In this document: positions 45,161 through 54,439 of the stretch, piece by piece | Layout of the letters: each line of letters begins with the position of its first letter | How positions within the stretch are numbered: position 1 is the first letter of the stretch | From: Burkholderia pyrrocinia | Lineage (GTDB): Bacteria > Pseudomonadota > Gammaproteobacteria > Burkholderiales > Burkholderiaceae | Length of the DNA: 64,000 bases | Reading direction: 5' to 3' | Assembly (NCBI RefSeq): GCF_001028665.1 | Contig: NZ_CP011503.1 | Span: forward strand, 2,046,001 to 2,110,000 | Program-made: the position numbers and the translations under genes | The notes under the pieces: generated by a model | Database searches by the model: none | What the model was told of the DNA's origin: nothing | What the model saw: the letters and a program-made list of their open reading frames with translations, nothing else

Positions 45161-47485
45161 ATGATCCGGAATGCAAACGGGTTCGGTGTGCGCATCGCGA
45201 CCTGCGCGGCCGTGGCCGTGCTGCTGGGCGCGTGCAGCAACTTTCCGCCGGCAGGCGGGCCGTCGCTCGAGTGGGTGGCCGGCACGCCCGGCTCGGAAGG
45301 CAATCTCGACGGTGCCGGTACGGCGGCCCGTTTCGCCGGCGACCTGCGGCTGCATGCCGACCGGGACGGCGGCGTGCTCGTGGTGGACCGGTACGCGTCG
45401 ACCGTGCGGCATATCGATGCGCAGGGCCATGTGACGACGCTGGCCGGCCGCAGCGGTGTGCGCGCGTATCTGGATGGCGCGTCTGCCGCCGCGCGGTTCG
45501 ACCAGCCGGGCGATGCCGTGCGCGCACCGGACGGCACCGTCTACGTGGCTGACGCCGGCAACGCGCTGGTGCGCGCGATCCGGCCGGACGGCACCGTTGC
45601 CACGATCGCCGGCGTGCCGGGCAAGCCGGGCGATGCCGACGGCCCGCGCGGGGTCGGCCAGCTCGATCACCCGGACGCCATCGCGCTGGACGGGCAGGGC
45701 CGGCTCTGGACGCGCGAACGCTATTCGGGCCATGTGCGTATCGTCGGCGCCGACGGATCGGTGGCGACGTGGAAGCAGCCCGACGGCGATTGCACACCGT
45801 CCGGGATCCGCGCGATTGCGGCTAGCCCGGACGGGGCGATCTGGGTCACCGACGGCAAGACGTTCGGCCGCGTGACGCCGAACGGCTACACGCCGTTGTC
45901 GTCGTGCAAGACGGCCGACGCGCCGGACGATGTTACGGCGGCGGCCGCGTCGGCACGTGTGCCGCCGGAGCCGGGGCCGGTCGCGGCACTGGCCGGAAGC
46001 GTGCCGTTCATCGGCATGGCACCGGTGAGCGAGAATGACAAGCCGGCCGAAGCAAGCGATGCGCGCGACGATCCCGACTACATCGCGCTTGCGTTCGATG
46101 GCGCGGGACAGATGATTGCGGCCACGGCGCGGTCGATCGCGGCGATCGGTGCCGACGGCAAGCCGGGCGCGACCGTGCGCATCGCACAGCCGGCGTTGCA
46201 GCGCGGGCGCTCGGACGATCGCGACCTGACGTCGCTGGCAATCGACGGATCGGGCCGCAGGCTGGTGGCGACGGGCAGCGGCCAGGTCGTGCTGCAGGCG
46301 GCGTCGGACGGCCGCCTGCTTGCCTACGCGGGCGTGAGCAACCGCAGCGATGCGCGGCTGGTGACCGATGCGGCCGACGTGAAGATCGCGCGGTTGCCGG
46401 GATCGGTCGACGACGATTTCGCGGTGGCCGCCGACGGCACGATCTACTACGTCGACCGGCTGGACGATGCGATCTACCGGATCGCGCCGGACGGCAAGAG
46501 CGAGCTGTGGGCCGGTGCGCCGGACGACGAGGGGCGCAACGACGGGCCGCGCTTGAAGGCGCGTTTCCGCTATCCGTCCGGGCTCGCGCTGGACGCGTCG
46601 GGCAACCTCTATGTCGCCGACAGCGGCAACGCGCGGATCCGTCGTATCGACCCGCAGGGCAACGTGCAGACAGTGAGCGGCAAGGCCAGCGACGAGACGC
46701 GGGTCGACGGCCCGTTTGCGCAGGCGACGTTCTGGCGGCCGCGCTATCTGCGTTTCGATCGCGATGGCCACCTGTACGTGCTGGACGACAGCCCGTACGT
46801 GGCGGGCCGCGGTGCGAGCATCCGCCGGCTCGATTTCTCGACGGGGACGGTCGCGACGGTCGCACGCGAGGCGCAGCAATACAAGATTCCGCGCGAGGAC
46901 GTCGAACGCTTCGTCACGAGCGGGCGGATGCCCGGCAGCTACGAGGATCTGGCGGTCGGCCCGCAAGGACAACTCTACGTGTTGAGTCGCGACGTGATCT
47001 GGCAGATCGACCCGGCGACCGGCGCGCACCGCATCCATTTCCTGCCCGGACCGTGGCCGGCCGCGGAGCACGCGTACTACGGCGCGCTGGCGAACGCGAA
47101 GTCGCGCGACGAGGAAGACCGGCTGACGAACAACCTGATCAGTTGCGACTGGACGTGGTGCATGCCCGACCGGATCGCGGCCGATGCGAGCGGCAACGTG
47201 TATGTGAGCGACCGCGGAAACCATACCGTCCTGCGGATCGATGCGAAGGGCGATGCGGCGGTGATCGCCGGGCAGCTCGGGTTACGCGGCAATCGGCCGG
47301 GTACGTTGCCGGGGGCGCTGAATCGTCCGGCGGGGATGGTCACCACGCCGAACGGCGATCTGTTCGTCGAGGTCGGTGACGAGGGGATCGTGCGATTGCG
47401 CGCACCGGGTGCGGCAGTGGCGCAGGTGCCGGTTGCGGCGGCGACGTCGGAGAAGGCCGTGGAGGCGAGCGCGCGACAGCCGTGA
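45161..47485 (+). CDS. NHL-repeat beta-propeller lipoprotein
   Basis: A 774-residue protein with lipobox LLGAC near residue 24, so probably anchored in the outer or inner membrane. It contains many NHL-type blades with alternating GTVYVADAGNALVRAIRPDG and GNLYVADSGNARIRRIDPQG patterns, arranged as at least two propellers separated by a Pro/Ala-rich linker near residues 255-300. AGGAGAGGAAG precedes ATG 45161. It is the last gene of the rightward cluster and is convergent with the tRNA. The function is unknown; NHL propellers usually bind proteins or carbohydrates. Confidence 0.77.
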   Translation: MIRNANGFGVRIATCAAVAVLLGACSNFPPAGGPSLEWVAGTPGSEGNLDGAGTAARFAGDLRLHADRDGGVLVVDRYASTVRHIDAQGHVTTLAGRSGVRAYLDGASAAARFDQPGDAVRAPDGTVYVADAGNALVRAIRPDGTVATIAGVPGKPGDADGPRGVGQLDHPDAIALDGQGRLWTRERYSGHVRIVGADGSVATWKQPDGDCTPSGIRAIAASPDGAIWVTDGKTFGRVTPNGYTPLSSCKTADAPDDVTAAAASARVPPEPGPVAALAGSVPFIGMAPVSENDKPAEASDARDDPDYIALAFDGAGQMIAATARSIAAIGADGKPGATVRIAQPALQRGRSDDRDLTSLAIDGSGRRLVATGSGQVVLQAASDGRLLAYAGVSNRSDARLVTDAADVKIARLPGSVDDDFAVAADGTIYYVDRLDDAIYRIAPDGKSELWAGAPDDEGRNDGPRLKARFRYPSGLALDASGNLYVADSGNARIRRIDPQGNVQTVSGKASDETRVDGPFAQATFWRPRYLRFDRDGHLYVLDDSPYVAGRGASIRRLDFSTGTVATVAREAQQYKIPREDVERFVTSGRMPGSYEDLAVGPQGQLYVLSRDVIWQIDPATGAHRIHFLPGPWPAAEHAYYGALANAKSRDEEDRLTNNLISCDWTWCMPDRIAADASGNVYVSDRGNHTVLRIDAKGDAAVIAGQLGLRGNRPGTLPGALNRPAGMVTTPNGDLFVEVGDEGIVRLRAPGAAVAQVPVAAATSEKAVEASARQP

Positions 47486-47647
47486 CGGACGGAGCAAGCG
47501 ACGCTTGCAGGTGCGGTTACGCTGCGCCGGCGAGCGTCGCTGCCCTGGCAGACCGGCGCATGACGTCGAACGGTGCGCGGTGCGCTTTCAACGGAGCGCC
47601 CATCGCATTGAGGGAAGGGACGTGTTGTTCGGCAAGGCGACAGACGC

Positions 47648-47672
47648 AAAAAAGCCTCCGCGAGGGAGGCTT
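47648..47672 (-). terminator. Intrinsic terminator of tRNA-Lys
   Basis: On the minus strand, AAGCCTCC and GGAGGCTT pair around a five-base loop and are followed by a T-run (A-run 47648-47653 on the plus strand). It lies 20 bases downstream of the tRNA 3' end, in the right orientation. Confidence 0.85.
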
Positions 47673-47692
47673 ATTGCACTATCGAAGATAGT

Positions 47693-47769
47693 TGGTAGGG
47701 TGGGAGGGACTCGAACCCTCGACTCTCTGATTAAAAGTCAGATACTCTAACCAACTGAGTTACCACCCC
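47693..47769 (-). tRNA. tRNA-Lys (anticodon UUU)
   Basis: A 77-base cloverleaf on the minus strand. D-arm ACTC/GAGT, anticodon stem TCTGA/TCAGA around CTTTTAA giving anticodon TTT, T-arm GAGGG/CCCTC with TTCGAGT loop, and a near-perfect acceptor ending in an encoded CCA (47693-47695). The first acceptor pair is G-U. No integrase or duplicated 3' end was seen nearby, so it does not look like an occupied attachment site. Confidence 0.95.
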
Positions 47770-47898
47770 ACGTTCTCAAAAACTGCTCGAGAACAAAAAA
47801 ACGGCTTCAGGTTGTAGCTGATGCGGCTTGGCTAGCGACCCAAAGAGCAAAAGATTATAGCGACGGATTTTCGGTGAGTCAACAATCCGCCACGATAA

Positions 47899-48648
47899 TT
47901 ATTTGATCGTTTCGAGCTTGCCCTGTGCCGTCTGCGCCGCGTTCGACCCGGCGTACTGCGAAACAACCTGTTCGAACGTCTTCTTCGCAGCCGCCTTCTG
48001 GCCTTGTTCGAGCTGGTTCGTACCGATCGCCACGAGTGCATCGGCCGCGCGCGGGTGCTGCGGGAACTTGCTCACGATCCCTTGCCACGTCGCCGTCGAA
48101 CCGCGGTAGTCGCGCAGCGCGTATTGCGCATTGCCGAGCCAGTACTGCGCGGTCGGCTGGTAGGGGCTCTGCGGATACTTCGCGATGAAGCTGCGGAACG
48201 AGGCCGCCGCCGCCTTGAAGTTGCCGTTGCGGAACTGCTGCTGCGCCGCGCTGAGCGCATCCGTTTCACCGGGCTGCACGGTGCCTTCGACGCCATCGAT
48301 CGTCGCTTGCTGCGGCTCGAACTTCTTGAGCCGCGTGTCGAGATCCTGGTAGTACTCCTTCTGCTGCCGTTCGAGCGTCGTCAGCCGGTTCGTCAGGTCC
48401 TCGTTCTCGCCGCGCAGCGTCGCGACCTGCTGGTTAAGCTGGTCGAGACGGCCGGATTGATCGAGGATCGTACGCTGGGCGGCGGACAACTGGCTCGCCA
48501 GGTTGTCGGTCTTGCTGCGCAGGTCGAGCACGGCGCGGCGCGCTTCGTTGTCGTCGAACACGCCGGCGTGCGCCGGCGCGGCCGACCACGCCGCGCCGAC
48601 GACGCAGAAAGCTGCGGCTGCGCGCAGCCAGGTTACACGGTGCGTCAT
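47899..48648 (-). CDS. cpoB: Tol-Pal associated periplasmic protein CpoB (YbgF)
   Basis: A 249-residue periplasmic protein that coordinates outer-membrane constriction with peptidoglycan synthesis (PBP1B) in E. coli. A signal peptide ends near APAHA. An N-terminal trimerising coiled coil follows (about 40-105, SKTDNLASQLSAAQRTILDQ). The C-terminus has three TPR units from residue about 130 (FRNGNFKAAAASFRSFIAKYP, WLGNAQYALRDYRGSTATWQ, AADALVAIGTNQLEQGQKAA). It is the last gene of the tol operon, 19 bases after pal. Confidence 0.92.
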   Translation of the reverse strand: MTHRVTWLRAAAAFCVVGAAWSAAPAHAGVFDDNEARRAVLDLRSKTDNLASQLSAAQRTILDQSGRLDQLNQQVATLRGENEDLTNRLTTLERQQKEYYQDLDTRLKKFEPQQATIDGVEGTVQPGETDALSAAQQQFRNGNFKAAAASFRSFIAKYPQSPYQPTAQYWLGNAQYALRDYRGSTATWQGIVSKFPQHPRAADALVAIGTNQLEQGQKAAAKKTFEQVVSQYAGSNAAQTAQGKLETIK

Positions 48649-48667
48649 ACGGCGATTCTTCCGTTAC

Positions 48668-49177
48668 TTACTGTTGGTAGACGAGGTCGGCGCGACGGTT
48701 CTGCGCCCACGATGCTTCGTCGTGACCCGCTGCTTGCGGCTTTTCCTTGCCGAGGCTCACGGCTTCCATCTGCGAATCGTTCACGCCGAGCAGCGCCATT
48801 GCGCGACGGACGGCTTCCGCACGCTTCTGGCCCAGCGCGAGGTTGTACTCGCTCGTGCCGCGTTCGTCGGTGTTGCCCTGGATCAGCACGTGGCGCTGCG
48901 GGTGGTTCTTCAGGTACTGCGCGTGCTGCTGCATCAGCGGCTGGTACTCGTCCTTCACCGAATAGCTGTCGAAGTCGAAGTAGATGCTGCGCTTCGCGAG
49001 CGGGCTGTTCGGGTCGTTCAGCGGATCGACGTTCACTTGCGCGACGTTGTCGGCGCTCGGCTGCGTGCTGACTGCACCCGCGTTTGCCTTGTCGTCGAGC
49101 TTCACACCCGACTTGCACGCTGCGAGCGCGCTGATCATCATCACGGCCAGGGCCAGACGAGCCTTATTCGACATCAT
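48668..49177 (-). CDS. pal: Peptidoglycan-associated lipoprotein Pal
   Basis: A 169-residue outer-membrane lipoprotein with lipobox LAAC, followed by an OmpA-like peptidoglycan-binding domain from residue about 65 (YFDFDSYSVKDEY, HVLIQGNTDERGTSEYNLALGQKRA). The start at 49177 is the first of two adjacent ATGs and has AAGGAG seven bases upstream; the frame extension to 49216 lies in the spacer after tolB. It anchors the outer membrane to the wall and binds TolB encoded 17 bases upstream. Confidence 0.96.
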   Translation of the reverse strand: MMSNKARLALAVMMISALAACKSGVKLDDKANAGAVSTQPSADNVAQVNVDPLNDPNSPLAKRSIYFDFDSYSVKDEYQPLMQQHAQYLKNHPQRHVLIQGNTDERGTSEYNLALGQKRAEAVRRAMALLGVNDSQMEAVSLGKEKPQAAGHDEASWAQNRRADLVYQQ

Positions 49178-49194
49178 GGTTACTCTCCTTGTGG

Positions 49195-50490
49195 TCATTG
49201 CATGAAGGGCCCCCACGACGGCTCACGAACGGAGCCGCCCTGGACGGACAGGATTTGCGGCGGCGCGCTGCCGTCGGAGGGCACTGCAGCCAGAACGTTG
49301 CGACCACCCGACTGGGTAGCGTACAGAAGGTACTGGCCGTTTGCCGCGAAGCTCGGCGATTCGTCGCGATTCGTATTCGTGATGGCGTTCGCCGCGCCGG
49401 ATTGCAGATCCTGAACGTACAGCTTGAAGCCCCCACCGGTGCGGGAGATGTAGGCGAGCAGCTTGCCGTCCGGGCTCACACGCGGGCTCGTGTTGTAGCT
49501 GCCGGTGAAGGTCACGCGCTGCGCGGCACCGGCGCTTTCGCCCTGTGCGGGCATCCGGTAGATTTGCGGCGCGCCGCCGCGATCGCTCGTGAAGTAGATC
49601 CAGCGGCCGTCCGGCGAGTAGAACGGCTCGGTGTCGATCGAGCTGCTCTGCGTGAGACGGCGCAGGCCGCCGCCGGTCGAGTTGACCGTATAGATTTGCG
49701 TATTGCCCGTGAGCGACAGTGCGACGGCAAGCGTGTTGCTGTCCGGCGACCACGCCGGCGCGCTGTTGTTGCCCTTCTGGTCGGAGACGATGTAGCGGCG
49801 GCCGGTCGGCAGGTCGTGGATGTAGACGATCGGCTTCTTGCGCTCGAACGACACATACGCGACCTTCGTGCCGTTCGGCGACCAGGCCGGCGAGATGATC
49901 GGCTCGGTGCTCGACAGCGCGATGCGCGGGTTCTGGCCGTCCGAATCCGAAATCTGCAGCTGGTAGCGGTTACCGGTCTTGATCACGTAAGACAGGCGCG
50001 TGGCGAATACGCCGCGCACGCCGAGCAGCTTCTGGTAGATGTAGTCGGCGATCTTGTGGCCGGCCGTGCGCAGCGTGGTGTCGGTGGCCGTCAGCGACAG
50101 GCCGCCGAGGCTTTGCTGCTTCACGGTGTCGTACAGGATGAAGTTGACCTTGTACTGGCCGTTCGCCTCGCGGTTCACGCTGCCGGCGACGAACGCATTC
50201 GCGCCCTTGGCCTTCCATGCGCCGAGATCGACCGATGCGGTCTCAGGCACGGGCGTGCTGCCCGCGTCGATGTTGGTGAATTTGCCGCTGCGGGCGAGGT
50301 CGGCGCGGACGATCGACGTGACCTGCTGCGGCAGGCCTGCCTCGTTCGCGAAATTCGCGGTGGCGATGGGGAACTGGGTCGAGCCGACACCGGTGATCAG
50401 CACGTTGACCTGGGCATTAGCGGCGCTGCCCGCCGCAATCAGACACGAGGCCACGAGTGCCCTGAAACCTAGCTTTGTCATCAAACTCAT
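49195..50490 (-). CDS. tolB: Tol-Pal system periplasmic protein TolB
   Basis: A 431-residue periplasmic protein with a signal peptide ([16 protein letters not shown]). An N-terminal alpha/beta domain ([18 protein letters not shown] onward) precedes a six-bladed beta-propeller with repeated PxWSPNG and SPDGRWIYF motifs ([54 protein letters not shown]). Length and order are standard for TolB. It switches between Pal and TolA. GGGAAG precedes ATG 50490. A long plus-strand reading frame across the same bases is only a shadow. Confidence 0.97.
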   Translation of the reverse strand: MSLMTKLGFRALVASCLIAAGSAANAQVNVLITGVGSTQFPIATANFANEAGLPQQVTSIVRADLARSGKFTNIDAGSTPVPETASVDLGAWKAKGANAFVAGSVNREANGQYKVNFILYDTVKQQSLGGLSLTATDTTLRTAGHKIADYIYQKLLGVRGVFATRLSYVIKTGNRYQLQISDSDGQNPRIALSSTEPIISPAWSPNGTKVAYVSFERKKPIVYIHDLPTGRRYIVSDQKGNNSAPAWSPDSNTLAVALSLTGNTQIYTVNSTGGGLRRLTQSSSIDTEPFYSPDGRWIYFTSDRGGAPQIYRMPAQGESAGAAQRVTFTGSYNTSPRVSPDGKLLAYISRTGGGFKLYVQDLQSGAANAITNTNRDESPSFAANGQYLLYATQSGGRNVLAAVPSDGSAPPQILSVQGGSVREPSWGPFMQ

Positions 50491-50601
50491 GCTTCTTGCT
50501 TCCCGTATGACTTGGATCGCTGCGCAACCGCAGAGAGACAGTAAAAATACCCGATTCGTTCCCGTCTGACAGTGACGCCCGGAGTGTAAGCGTATTTCCT
50601 T

Positions 50602-51648
50602 TCACTCCGCCGCCTTGAAGGTAATCGTAATGTCAGACGGGGTACGACCGTTAGAATCGGGCGGCAACGGGACCGATGCGTGGATCGCACTGACCACGGC
50701 TTGATCCCACCCCGAATTCCCGCTGGAGCGGGAGACCGATGCGCTCAATACGTCACCGGACGGCGTGCACCGAATCTTGACGACGGTGGTCAGGCCTGCT
50801 CGCTCGCCGCCCCAAACGATGTTCGGCTTGACGCGGCGGCGCACCTTGTCGGCATAGCCGGGCGTTGCGGCATTGCCGCCGGAGCCCGTGCCCGTGCCGC
50901 TTTTCGCGAGGCCTTCGCCGCCGCCTTCGCCGGCACCGGACAGGCCCTGCATCTGCGCGAGACGCGCGCTGCGTTCGCGGTCGAGCTTCGCGTTCGCCGC
51001 CGCCTCGGCCTTCGCGCGCGCCGTGGCTTCGGCCTTCGCCTTGGCCTGGGCTTCCGCCTTTGCCTTCGCGGCTGCCTCGGACTTCGCCTTCGCCGCCTGC
51101 TGCGCTTCGAGCTGCGCCTGCTTCTGCTGCTGGAGTTTCTGCTGTTCGAGCTTCTGCTGCTCGGCGAGCTGCTGTTGCTTGAGCTTGTCTGCCTGCTTCT
51201 GCCTGTCGCGTTCCGCGGCCTTTTGCGCGGCGAGCGCGGCAGCCTGTTGCGCCGCGAGCTGCGCGCGCCGCGCGTCCTCTTCCTGGGCCTTCAGTTGCTG
51301 CGCGCGGCGCTGCTGCTCGAGCAGCGCTTCGCGCGCGGCCGCTTCCTGCTGCCGCTTCTTCTGCTGCAGCGCGATGTCGGCTTGCTCGTCGCGCACCGGG
51401 GGAGGGGGCGGCGCGACCTTCGCGGGCGGCGTCACGACCGGCCGCGGCGCGGCGACGTCGGGCACTTCGGTCCACAGCTCGGCTTCGGCGCCGGCCGGCG
51501 TGCTGTTCTGCCACTGCACGCCGTGATAGAGAAACAGCGCGAGCAGCACGTGCATCAGCGCGGCGAGCGCGAATGCGCGCCAGGTGCCGCGCTCGCGGGG
51601 AGGCTGAGGCGGATAGCCGGTGCTGCGCGTGGATTGCTGCCGGTTCAT
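50602..51648 (-). CDS. tolA: Tol-Pal system protein TolA
   Basis: A 348-residue inner-membrane protein spanning the periplasm. A single membrane helix (AFALAALMHVLLALFLYHGV) lies near residue 35, and a Pro-rich segment follows. Residues about 85-235 form a long Ala/Lys/Gln/Glu coiled coil (domain II) built of repeats such as AKAEAQAKAKAEATAR. The C-terminal domain III (about 265-348) contains VKIRCTPSGDVLSASVSRSSG. The ATG overlaps the tolR stop (51645-51648). It transmits proton-motive energy from TolQR to TolB-Pal. Confidence 0.95.
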   Translation of the reverse strand: MNRQQSTRSTGYPPQPPRERGTWRAFALAALMHVLLALFLYHGVQWQNSTPAGAEAELWTEVPDVAAPRPVVTPPAKVAPPPPPVRDEQADIALQQKKRQQEAAAREALLEQQRRAQQLKAQEEDARRAQLAAQQAAALAAQKAAERDRQKQADKLKQQQLAEQQKLEQQKLQQQKQAQLEAQQAAKAKSEAAAKAKAEAQAKAKAEATARAKAEAAANAKLDRERSARLAQMQGLSGAGEGGGEGLAKSGTGTGSGGNAATPGYADKVRRRVKPNIVWGGERAGLTTVVKIRCTPSGDVLSASVSRSSGNSGWDQAVVSAIHASVPLPPDSNGRTPSDITITFKAAE

Positions 51649-52094
51649 TGCGATTTGACGAGGAGACCGACGCGCTTGACGCCGCGCGCCTTCAGATCCG
51701 ACATCACGGTCATGACCGCATCGTACTGCACGGTCTTGTCGGCCGCGATCACGACCGGCTGGTCGGGATGATCGGCCTGCCGCGCCGAGATGAAGCCGTC
51801 GAGCTCGGCCTTCGTCATCGTGTCTTCCTGGGTCGCGCCCGAGTCGCCCTTGTACTTGACGCTCATCGTGCGGTCGGCCTTGATGTTGACGACGACGGGC
51901 GGTGTCTGCTCCTGCGGCGCGGCATTGCCGACGGTCGGCAGGTTGATGATCGACGGGGCGACGAGCGGTGCGGTGACCATGAAGATCACGAGCAGCACCA
52001 GCATCACGTCGATGTACGGCACGACGTTGATGTCGGCCATTGCGCGGCGCGAGCGGCCGCCGCGCATGCTGGATCGGATGGGACTTCCTGCCAT
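51645..52094 (-). CDS. tolR: Tol-Pal system protein TolR (ExbD family)
   Basis: A 149-residue ExbD/TolR protein with one membrane helix (VPYIDVMLVLLVIFMVTAPL) containing the conserved proton-path Asp near residue 31. A short periplasmic domain ends in AVMTVMSDLKARGVKRVGLL. It is preceded by tolQ (10 bases) and overlaps tolA. With TolQ it forms the proton-driven motor complex. Confidence 0.96.
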   Translation of the reverse strand: MAGSPIRSSMRGGRSRRAMADINVVPYIDVMLVLLVIFMVTAPLVAPSIINLPTVGNAAPQEQTPPVVVNIKADRTMSVKYKGDSGATQEDTMTKAELDGFISARQADHPDQPVVIAADKTVQYDAVMTVMSDLKARGVKRVGLLVKSQ

Positions 52095-52104
52095 GGCGTG
52101 CTCC

Positions 52105-52782
52105 TTACTGGGCCTGACGCTGCAGGATGTTCGAGAACTCTTCGATGAAGGTCTCGAAGCGGATCGCGAGGCGGTCGATGTCGTGCGCGTAGCGGTTGTA
52201 CGCGACCACCGCCGGAATCGCGGCGAACAGGCCGATCGCGGTGGCGACGAGCGCCTCGGCGATGCCCGGCGCGACGTTCGCGAGCGTTGCCTGCTGCACG
52301 TTCGCGAGGCCGCGGAACGAGTTCATGATCCCCCAGACCGTGCCGAACAGGCCGATGTACGGGCTGACCGAACCGACCGATGCGAGGAATGCGAGGTTCG
52401 CTTCGAGCACGTCCATTTCACGCTGGAACGACGCGCGCATCGCGCGGCGCGCACCGTCGAGCACGAGGCCCGGGTCGCTGAGGCGCTTTTCCTTCGCCTT
52501 CAGGAATTCACGCATCCCCGATTCGAAGATGCGCTCGAGCGCGCCGATCGTGTGGCGGTTGTTGGCCGCGCTCTGGTACAGCGCCTGCAGGTCGCCGCCC
52601 GACCAGAAGTCCCTCTCGAAGCGTTCGGTCTGCGCGCGTGCGCGGCGGATCGCAAACCACTTGCGGAAGATGAAGGTCCACGACATCACGGACAGCAGCA
52701 GCAGCAGCCCCATCACGGCCTGGGCCAGCACGCTCGCGTTGAGGACGAGGGAAATGATCGACAGGTCTTGAGAAGTGTTCAT
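52105..52782 (-). CDS. tolQ: Tol-Pal system protein TolQ (MotA/ExbB family)
   Basis: A 225-residue MotA/TolQ/ExbB proton-channel protein with three membrane helices: LNASVLAQAVMGLLLLLSVMSW near the N-terminus and the pair ASVGSVSPYIGLFGTVWGIM and EALVATAIGLFAAIPAVVAYN. The conserved GLFGTVWGIMNSF and the Thr/Pro of the third helix are intact. It partners TolR. A 130-base spacer separates it from ybgC, so an additional promoter there is possible. Confidence 0.96.
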   Translation of the reverse strand: MNTSQDLSIISLVLNASVLAQAVMGLLLLLSVMSWTFIFRKWFAIRRARAQTERFERDFWSGGDLQALYQSAANNRHTIGALERIFESGMREFLKAKEKRLSDPGLVLDGARRAMRASFQREMDVLEANLAFLASVGSVSPYIGLFGTVWGIMNSFRGLANVQQATLANVAPGIAEALVATAIGLFAAIPAVVAYNRYAHDIDRLAIRFETFIEEFSNILQRQAQ

Positions 52783-52912
52783 AGAGGTTTGAGTAACGTC
52801 CCTTCGGGGCGCCCGGTATGCGTGCGGCGCGGCGCGCCGGCCATGCCTGGCGCCGAACCTTGCTTAGTATCGAATCAGGACGGCAAGTTCATAGGCTTTG
52901 TCTAAACGGCGC

Positions 52913-53389
52913 TCATGCGAGCTTCGTTGACAGTACAGTCTGCCCGGCGTCGATGACGGGCCCGCGGTGCAGCGCGTCGAGCACGGCCGGCGGGATGGCC
53001 GCGGGCCGGATACCGTTACGGTCGACGCAGCCGAGCCGGATATGTCCGGCCACCAGCAGCGTGTCGCCACACCAGGCTTCCTGCGTGAATTCCACCGATG
53101 CACGGCCGATGCGTCCGGGCCGGCTCGTGATCGCCAGCGTGTCGTCGAGTCGCGCCGGCGCGCGGTAGTCGAGCGACGTGCTGCGGACGATGAAGATCGC
53201 GCCGGTATCGTCGGCGAGCTGGCGCTGGTCGATGCCGCATGCGCGAAGCCACTCGGTGCGGGCGCGCTCGAAGAACTTCAGGTAGTTGGCATAGAAGACG
53301 ATGCCGCCTGCGTCGGTATCCTCGTAGTACACGCGCACCGGCCAGGTAAAGCCGGAACGCGCTTCCGGGGAGCGGGTAGGCTGAGTCAT
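52913..53389 (-). CDS. ybgC: Acyl-CoA thioesterase YbgC (4-hydroxybenzoyl-CoA thioesterase family)
   Basis: A hot-dog-fold thioesterase of about 158 residues, the usual first gene of tol operons. The active-site region is VRVYYEDTDAGGIVFYANYLKFFERARTEWL, with the catalytic Asp and the Tyr/His-like position intact, and YRAPARLDDTL follows. The start at 53389 is preferred; ATG 53398 adds three residues and the longer frame from 53464 has no family-like sequence. In E. coli it acts on short-chain acyl-CoA and interacts with phospholipid synthesis enzymes. GC-rich spacer DNA separates it from the upstream SDR gene. Confidence 0.92.
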   Translation of the reverse strand: MTQPTRSPEARSGFTWPVRVYYEDTDAGGIVFYANYLKFFERARTEWLRACGIDQRQLADDTGAIFIVRSTSLDYRAPARLDDTLAITSRPGRIGRASVEFTQEAWCGDTLLVAGHIRLGCVDRNGIRPAAIPPAVLDALHRGPVIDAGQTVLSTKLA

Positions 53390-53463
53390 GGCGCGCATTC
53401 TACCGGAACGCAGGAGCCTGATTCGTAACCGTTTCGTAACGGAATGTAGTACGAGGTAGCACA

Positions 53464-53493
53464 CCGCGGGCCGGCCCGACGGCCGGGCCGCGG
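53464..53493 (-). terminator. Strong GC hairpin after the SDR gene
   Basis: CCGCGG at 53464-53469 and CCGGCC at 53471-53476 pair with GGCCGG at 53481-53486 and CCGCGG at 53488-53493 around a CGAC loop, with one G-G mismatch. It lies 15 bases after the SDR stop in the transcribed direction. There is no T-run, so its efficiency as an intrinsic terminator is uncertain. Confidence 0.45.
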
Positions 53494-53507
53494 CTGTGCG
53501 CGATGTG

Positions 53508-54254
53508 TCAGCCGCGATGGATCGTGAGGCCGGCCGGTGCCTGGGCGACCGGCATCATCTCGATCGTGTTGATGTTCACGTGTGCCGGGCGCGTCGCGAT
53601 CCAGTAGATCGTGTCGGCGATGTCCTCGGACGTGAGCGGCTGGACGTTCTGGTAGACGTTTGCCGCCTTCGCGTCGTCGCCGCGGAAGCGGACGTTCGAG
53701 AATTCCGTGCCGCCGCACAGGCCCGGCTCGATGTCGGTCACGCGCAACGGCGTGCCGATCAGGTCGGCGCGCAGGTTCAGGCTGAATTGTCGGACAAAAG
53801 CCTTGGTTGCGCCGTATACGTTCCCGCCCGGATACGGATAGGTGCCGGCCACCGAACCGAGATTGAAGATATGGCCGCGGCCGCGCTCGATCATGCCGGG
53901 CAGCAGCGCGTGCGTGACGGTCACGAGGCCCGAGCAGTTCGTGTCGATCATGGTCTGCCATTCGTCGAGGCTGGCCTTGTGGGCCGGCTCGACGCCGAGC
54001 GCGAGGCCGGCGTTGTTGACGAGCACGTCGAGCGCCGCGAATTCGGCGGGAAGGGCGGCCGGCACGGCTTCGACGGCCGCGCGGTCGCGCACGTCGAGCT
54101 CGAGCGGCAGAAGGGCATCGCCGAGTTCGGCGGCGAGCGCATCGAGACGATCCTTGCGGCGCGCGGTCGCGACGACGCGGTGGCCTCCGTTGACGAAGGC
54201 ACGGGCGATGGCGGCGCCGAAGCCGGCGGACGCGCCTGTGACGAACACGATCAT
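53508..54254 (-). CDS. NADP-dependent 3-hydroxy acid dehydrogenase-like SDR (YdfG family)
   Basis: Classical SDR of 248 residues. Motifs: VTGASAGFGAAIARAFV for the cofactor, VNNAGLALG, the catalytic Ser in FNLGSVAGTYPYPGG, and the VYGATKAFVRQFSLNL Tyr-Lys pair. EPGLCGGTEFSNVRFRGD and the C-terminal NINTIEMMPV are close to E. coli YdfG, which oxidises serine, allo-threonine and 3-hydroxypropionate and reduces malonic semialdehyde. The start 54254 puts the first beta strand at residue 2. It is divergent from glyA, whose riboswitch leader begins about 180 bases away. Confidence 0.88.
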   Translation of the reverse strand: MIVFVTGASAGFGAAIARAFVNGGHRVVATARRKDRLDALAAELGDALLPLELDVRDRAAVEAVPAALPAEFAALDVLVNNAGLALGVEPAHKASLDEWQTMIDTNCSGLVTVTHALLPGMIERGRGHIFNLGSVAGTYPYPGGNVYGATKAFVRQFSLNLRADLIGTPLRVTDIEPGLCGGTEFSNVRFRGDDAKAANVYQNVQPLTSEDIADTIYWIATRPAHVNINTIEMMPVAQAPAGLTIHRG

Positions 54255-54439
54255 TGCTGCTCCTGGTCGGTGACAAATTAGCGGGTGGTATCCCGCAAGC
54301 CTACTGAGATTGCCGCACCGCGGCAAGGCGGCAAAGCGTTTCGGCACGGGCGCGTAGAGTCTGGCCCCAATTGCTTCCGGCGTACTGCCGTGCGGTTGCC
54401 TATTCATGACGCATCCAATACACTAACGCGCTCATCACC

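Noticed and set aside
47693..47769. tRNA-Lys as an integration site
   Set aside because: No integrase gene, no repeat of the tRNA 3' end and no composition shift were seen on either side.
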